From assembly GCA_051530055.1 (NCBI GenBank), contig CM121343.1, forward strand, positions 868,001 to 932,000: 64,000 nt of DNA, in the 5' to 3' direction. The DNA comes from Neoechinorhynchus agilis (lineage: Eukaryota; Acanthocephala). This document shows, one piece after another, positions 59,015 to 64,000 of the stretch. The notes beneath the pieces are model-generated. The model was given only the letters and a program-made list of their open reading frames with translations. It did no database searches and was not told the origin of the DNA. The position numbers and the translations under genes were made by a program. How positions within the stretch are numbered: the stretch's first letter is position 1; every line of letters starts with the position of its first letter.

Positions 59015-59395
59015 TTATTGATGATGAACGCGACGATGTTCACAGAACGTCTTTAATAAACTCTTTACCGGGTAAAGACTTTAAATAATTCTCTAATCAC
59101 CACATATCGACAATGCGATGGACTAGACAAAGCTCTAGTATTGCTCTACAAACGGTACGAACTTTCTACACTTCAATGTCGCTACTCTAACCTAAATTTC
59201 ACATTAGAATTATTGTTTAGAAGTCTACACACGCAAAGACGTTTCGAACCTCGTCGGGTTCATCATCAGTTCTAAAATACAAGTGGATGAGATGACGAGG
59301 TTCGCAGAACGTCTTTAATCGAAATAATCATTTACCCCGGGTGTAGACTTCTAAACAATCATTCTAATCACACTCCCACCTCACATATCGACATT
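59015..59395. mobile_element. Inverted repeat element with a hammerhead-like core
   Basis: ATTAGAATTATTGTTTAGAAGTCTACAC (about 59205-59230) is matched in reverse by GTGTAGACTTCTAAACAATCATTCTAAT (about 59341-59368). A third, direct copy of the right half starts near 59028 (GATGATGAACGCGACGATGTTC, AGAACGTCTTTAAT, ACCGGGTAAAGAC, ending CACATATCGACA). The right end CACCTCACATATCGACA recurs, marking the element end. No coding remains. Confidence 0.75.
59238..59272 (-). ncRNA. Hammerhead-like core of the classic CUGAUGA type
   Basis: On the minus strand: CUGAUGA (59269-59263), U, helix II GAACC, loop CGACGA, GGUUC, GAAA (59245-59242), then CGU making the palindrome ACGU, cleavage base C. Helix II is 5 perfect pairs. 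Helix I has only three pairs (GAA with UUU, one of them G-U). Worn copies are on the plus strand near 59307-59335 and 59028-59060. Confidence 0.6.
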
Positions 59396-60697
59396 TTTAA
59401 ATTTCACATCTCCACACTCCGTTTGGTAGATTCGTGAGCTTAGGCTGTAAGACATCGAAAGTGCCCGTTTTCGAAACTAAACTTGATAAAATAAAAGTAG
59501 CGCTTAGTTTTATGAAGTCCTAAGGAAAAATACGTATCTGGGTTGATAAATTATTAAGACCAATGCAATCTTTTGGAGTAAGATGAACCTTTTAATAATG
59601 ACAGGTTTATTTGTCAATAATATCGAGATGATAAATTTTTACTTGTGTAGTGAATATACTCACCCGGTTAAAAATCATTTTATAGTTAGGAAACCTCGCC
59701 TTATAAATCGTTGTTAACATCACTAAGTAAAAATATTATATTTAGTAATGCAAAAGGAATAGGACCCATGTACCTTTGGGATTGCTGAAGGCTTAATTTC
59801 AATATTTCATCAAAACGAACAAGACTATGAAATCTACGCTTTTTGATCATTGTCTTACACTTTCCATTGTTCGCTTCTCAGTCTTAAATGCAGACTTATG
59901 ATATAGTTTCGTTAAATGAACACCAACTCGTCAATTCCCTTTATTGATATCTTCATTAAAGGTAAGATGTCCTTGAACGTTTTCACCCGTTCATTTATGT
60001 GTCATTGCAGACAAGGAGAAATCGATTTGTCGTCAAGAGACGTATGGAACATGTATTTATATTTCAGGTATCATGCAATGCGAACCATAGAAATTTAAGA
60101 GAATTCTTAGTATAAAAAAGGTTGGCAATACATCTTCTTAAATGTTTTTAGGCGAAATAAAGAAAAATGATCCTCGGCGTGTTATTACTTCACAATCGCA
60201 AAACTCTCTGTCAATTTCAACCAATTCTAATGAAGTCTCACGCGTAAAGGACGAAATATTAATCGAATTAAATCGATAACATCTTTACAACTTGTTAAAT
60301 GTCTCGGATTTTGAGCCGTATTAAAATTAAATTTACAAAGCAAGGTCTGCGACGAGGAAAATTGATGCGGTGCTCAGTTTTGGTTGTTTATTTTTGGATT
60401 ACGGAAACCGACGAGCGAACTGAGTGCTGAACATCGCCTCAATGTAATGTTGCTTGATTCAAGTTGGGCTTTGGAGATCTTCATTATCACATTTGGACAA
60501 CTTTTGTTTAAGACTTCTTAATTTGTACCGATGGGAACGGCGAAACATCTTTATGACGTAGAAATTAAAAGAATTTATTAAATTCGATATTTCGGGCCTT
60601 TATCAAGGTTTCTCTATTAACGGGATGGTAAACATTGAATGGTGATGGGAATCTTTCGTCGAAATTCTGCGTTTAAAAAAGTTTCCACTTTTCATCG
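59396..60697. other. Intergenic spacer, PIM kinase upstream
   Basis: No supported gene. 59620-59720 is the repeat shared with 46440-46590. 60521-60610 carries GATGGGAACGGCGAAACATC (compare 5719-5745) and a half-copy of the 30217-30476 family (AATTTATTAAATTCGATATTTCGG, TTTATCAAGG). Confidence 0.4.
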
Positions 60698-61297
60698 GTG
60701 TTTCTTCCGTGTCAAGGTAGTGACGCAGCGTCACGCGTGAAAGCTGGTAAGTTGAACTTATGGGGCGGCGTCAGTGGACGGATGACGCGCTTTGTTCCGG
60801 TGATGACGTTTTCCTCCCTATTTGGAAAGCTCTCTAGAACAGACGCGCGCGCTGCATGTATTCCCGTCAGCCTCACACTGTTTCCAGCGACGACGACGAC
60901 GACGTGTACATTTATGGCATCACGACCGCCGCCTGCTGCGACGCAACCTGCGTGTGTAGCGCAGCGACTGCTCTCCTCCGTACAAGTGCTTGTGTTTTTG
61001 TGTGGGTGGGTTCGTCCGAGTTCAAGGTTGCCAGTTCGACACCCTGTAGTGTGGCGGCGGCGGCGAAAAGACACCGATCGTTACCCCAGAGCGTTATTTT
61101 CTTAGATGTCGATCAATGGGTGGATGGGGCGCGTGCTGCTGAACTAGTGACCGGCTGTCTTGGAAATCAAGTAGAAATCACTCATACATTGCCATACCTC
61201 ATTTATTTGATCGGTACTTGTTCTTCTCAATGATCCGGGTGGTCAGTCTCGTCGATTGAGAAGGACATGAAGAAAGTAATCCACTTTATAAGCGCAC
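60698..61297 (+). promoter_or_regulatory. GC-rich leader/promoter of the PIM-like kinase gene
   Basis: A sharp rise in GC and CpG content compared with flanks, with (GAC)n and (GGC)n-like runs and open frames in three registers on both strands, none matching a known protein. It ends at the kinase ATG. It is most simply a CpG-rich promoter and 5' leader, possibly with a small upstream open frame. Confidence 0.45.
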
Positions 61298-63649
61298 ATG
61301 GCCAATTATTTCCCCGGTTACACGAAACGTTCTAAACTGATGAACGACCGGAATTCAAAGGACAATTTACCCCGTGTTTCATCATTAGGAATGCCGCCTC
61401 CCATCAAAATGTCCTCGTCGACAATACACAGCCAGGAGTACAATAATTATCTGTACCAAACGAGTGCAAAAATAACCCTACCAACAATAGAATCGGTGTG
61501 TTGTGGTGGTGGTGGTGGTGGTGGTGAAAACAACTTGGCTCTAATTACTCACAAGAACAACAACAACAATCAACCCGGTAACGTAATACTATCATCGTCT
61601 TGCCTTGTCGCTAATATGCGCCGCGAAAACCGTAATTTGGGCCGGGGAATAAGCTGTGGCTACAGCAATAATGACAGCAGTGGATGCAGCAGTAGTGCAA
61701 GTGCAGCTAGCGTCGGTGGCGGCGTTGGCAGTGATTTGACTCTGATGAGGTCGTCGTATGAACCTTGTGGACAGACGTCTTTCGCCGGGATTTCACTTCA
61801 GTCGTCAACTTCGTTCGATTCACGGCGTGATGATCAATATGAACAAAGCAATGTCAATCAAATTCCAACCACACTCACAATTGTGTATCGAAATGATAGC
61901 GACTCAACTTGCAGTTCAGAGGGCAAGGACTACTCAAGCAATAGACCTTTGGGCAAGAGAATGGAGAGAACAACACAGTCCCCAAAGCCAGTGATTACCG
62001 AAAAGCAAGCTAAAGGGAGAATCGAACGCGAATTAGATTTAATCGGGTTGAAACCCTTAAGAACAAATTTCGCCAAATACTACAGGAAAGGATCTTTCAT
62101 ACGAGCGGGTGGATTCTCCGACATCTTCCATGGCCGAAGATATTCAAACAACGAAGAAGTCATTCTGAAATTCATCCCTAAGTACAGAACGAGAAATTGG
62201 CTATCTATCAATGGGGTCAGTTATCCCACAGAACTTGCTCTTCATAAGATAGCGTCTACCGTAAAAGGTGAGATCCAGCTTATACACGGGTTCTGAGATT
62301 TGAGTCATTACTTTTCAGCTTTATCCCAAAATATGAAAATCATCTCACAAATGCGTTGAGCTCATATTGATGAGCACTTTGAGCTGCTCTGTGATTAAAA
62401 AAATTGAACTCCGCACATTCCGTCAAATCTTGTTCTTCGATTTCCAAAATACTTTGCTCGAGCTATCAACAAAATCTCAGCTACCTCTACACTAATGCTA
62501 CGTTTGTAAAGTCAATTTTTTACGACACAAAAAAAAGTAACTTTAAATTAGAATGTAACCATTTTATGGTCATTAAAAACTACACCTTGTTAATTTGCTT
62601 AATAATCCACCCACGAATCAAGAATCTTCGATTTGTGAACCCTGAGGTTTGACTGTCGACTTTGTCGTTGAGTTTTGCTAGTAATTTTGTTTGATTTTTA
62701 GAACTGAGTTTACTAAATTTCAATGTTTATAAGTCGTTGGCGCGTGTTCTTTTTTTTAATTCCAAACCCTTCCTTGTTCGCAGGTGTCATTGGATTTCAC
62801 GATTATTTTCAGGAACCAATGTCATGGGTAATAGTTATTGAACATCTCCCCAAATGTCTCGACCTTTTCGACTATATGGAGCGGGTTCATCGCGGTCGAT
62901 TGTGTGAAGATACTGCTCGTTATTTCTTTAAACAACTCGTCCGAATAAACCACAGACTGATTCGAATGGGCATCGTTCACCGGGATATAAAAAGTGAAAA
63001 TGTTCTTGTCAATCTGGAGAATAATAAATTGGTATTGATTGATTTCGGCGCTAGTGCAATCCTCAAGAGTTGCGCTTACGTTGACTTTCATGGCACCAGA
63101 CAATTTAAGCCACCGGAATACGTCAAGACTGGCAGATACTACGCTGAATCAAGCACTGTTTGGGCTCTTGGGGTTCTCTTGTATGATATGGTTGTCGGTA
63201 AGCTACCTTATGAGAATGAAGTAGAAATCATCAATAATGAACTCGATTTGAAATGTCCGCTGTCCGCAGGTTTACGCGATCTGCTCAAATCATGCCTCAA
63301 TAGCAAACCCGAACGAAGACCCACGCTTCGAGGAATTCTATCCAGTAGCTGGTTGCAGTGTATCACTGAGACGAATCATCAAATCAATAACGCCGCAGCG
63401 GATATTTCTCTGTCAATAAACGATAATGCAACTACAAGCTCCGTTGTTTTTAATTCAAATAGAAAGAATGGAAATGTGGCAGTCTACAATCAAGGTCAAG
63501 TTGCTGGTATCTACCATATACCAGATCTCGCGATTGGTCAAATCGCCAATGGGTTCAATCATCATCATCAGCAGCAGCAGCAACAACAAACAAGACAAAC
63601 GCATGTGCAGGATGAAGATAAATCATTTCGGCATCAAGTTGAACCGTAA
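61298..63649 (+). CDS. PIM-like serine/threonine kinase
   Basis: Two exons, 61298-62267 and 62784-63649, join in phase (G|GTGAG donor, TTCGCAG acceptor) to give 611 residues. Residues 1-240 form a long Ser/Asn/Gly-rich disordered N-terminus with a Gly run and Asn repeats. The kinase domain starts near 255: glycine loop RAGGFSDIFHG, ATP lysine in VILKFIPK (about 291), hinge IVIEHLPKCLDLFDYM, catalytic IVHRDIKSENVLV (HRD about 389-391), LIDFGASA (DFG about 410-412), DFHGTRQFKPPEYV and VWALGVLLYDMVVGKLPYE. These are typical of PIM/PRK kinases (constitutively active, survival and growth signalling). The C-tail has His and Gln runs. The catalytic set is complete, so it should be active. The long N-terminus is unlike short vertebrate PIM forms. 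Confidence 0.95.
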
Positions 63650-64000
63650 TTATATAACTATTAGTTCACACCCACTAGCAATATGTATGACATTTAAGAT
63701 GTGGACGTATTTTGACAAAAAGTGGTTCTATTGCACATGCTAACACTGTCGCTCTGAATTGAGCCGATGGCTGTTCACAGAACTCATTGACAAAAACAAT
63801 CACGTTAATAATAATAAATCCTCTTTGTACCCTTCGTCGTCGTCGTCGTCGTTGTTGAACTGCCCTTTAATGGAAGTTTAGCACCGCAGACTATTATAGG
63901 TTAGTTATTTGAAATATCAAAAATTAGCGATCCATCTTTTCGTTGATGATCTTTCAAAGCTCCCAGACTGTGCGGCAAATGATTAATTTGAATGGAAAAA
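63650..64000 (+). other. Kinase gene 3' flank
   Basis: Non-coding sequence after the kinase stop, with an (CGT)n microsatellite at about 63834-63853 and AATAATAAATCC nearby that may serve polyadenylation. Confidence 0.45.

Noticed and set aside
60698-61233. Overlapping 120-135-codon ORFs on both strands
   Set aside because: GC-rich, mutually overlapping in several frames with no family match; more simply promoter and leader.
1-64000. tRNA, rRNA and spliced-leader RNA genes
   Set aside because: No cloverleaf with proper A and B boxes and no rRNA-like sequence was found by eye; the box-like pair in the satellite has wrong spac­ing and no terminator.

Overview
The window looks like nuclear DNA from a small invertebrate, most plausibly a nematode and perhaps an early-branching one. 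This is inferred from animal-only gene families (matrix metalloproteinase, KICSTOR subunit ITFG2, ELL-associated factor, NRBP pseudokinase, PIM-type kinase), AT-rich spacers, and many GT-AG introns of only about 40-55 nt. Two start codons (ITFG2, EAF) lie directly after an intron-like TAG acceptor, as in spliced-leader trans-splicing. Species cannot be settled from the sequence alone.

Layout. 1-210 is the 3' end of BUD31 (+). 400-1400 is a cluster of short hairpin-bearing repeats. 2347-8520 is ITFG2 (-), for which I rebuilt 11 exons with consistent phases (430 codons); its large introns are full of repeats. 8943-20455 is an 11.5-kb tandem satellite with a monomer of about 181 bp. 21843-33737 is a giant BLTP1/tweek/LPD-3-type lipid-transfer gene (+). 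34330-34930 is a Penelope-like/GIY-YIG retroelement remnant. 35397-37000 is a secreted matrix metalloproteinase (-). 37547-39285 is a protein with two thioredoxin-like regions (-). 39300-43850 is gene-poor, with a purine-rich tract and a three-copy 0.4-kb repeat. 43887-45038 is EAF (+, 7 exons). 45081-45595 is a Ty3/gypsy-like Gag relic (-). 47705-50701 is a many-exon coiled-coil gene of unknown identity (-). 53388-56555 is NRBP (+, 7 exons), followed 266 bp later by GGA (56822-58711, +, 7 exons). 61298-63649 is a PIM-like Ser/Thr kinase (+, 2 exons).

The genes do not form one pathway. They are housekeeping genes: splicing, mTORC1 nutrient control, lipid transfer at membrane contacts, transcription elongation, TGN-endosome sorting, signalling.

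The most unusual signal is in the repeats. Several unrelated repeat families carry hammerhead-ribozyme-like cores (CUGANGA, helix II hairpin, GAAA). Each is followed by a self-complementary four-base helix III (AAUU, AGCU, AUAU or ACGU) and a UH cleavage dinucleotide. Two of them (minus 5306-5342, plus 34878-34916) also have a paired helix I. The second lies just downstream of the GIY-YIG remnant, matching the known link between Penelope-like elements and hammerheads. The satellite is separately notable for alternating monomer types, a 2A-like coding motif and tRNA-promoter-like boxes.
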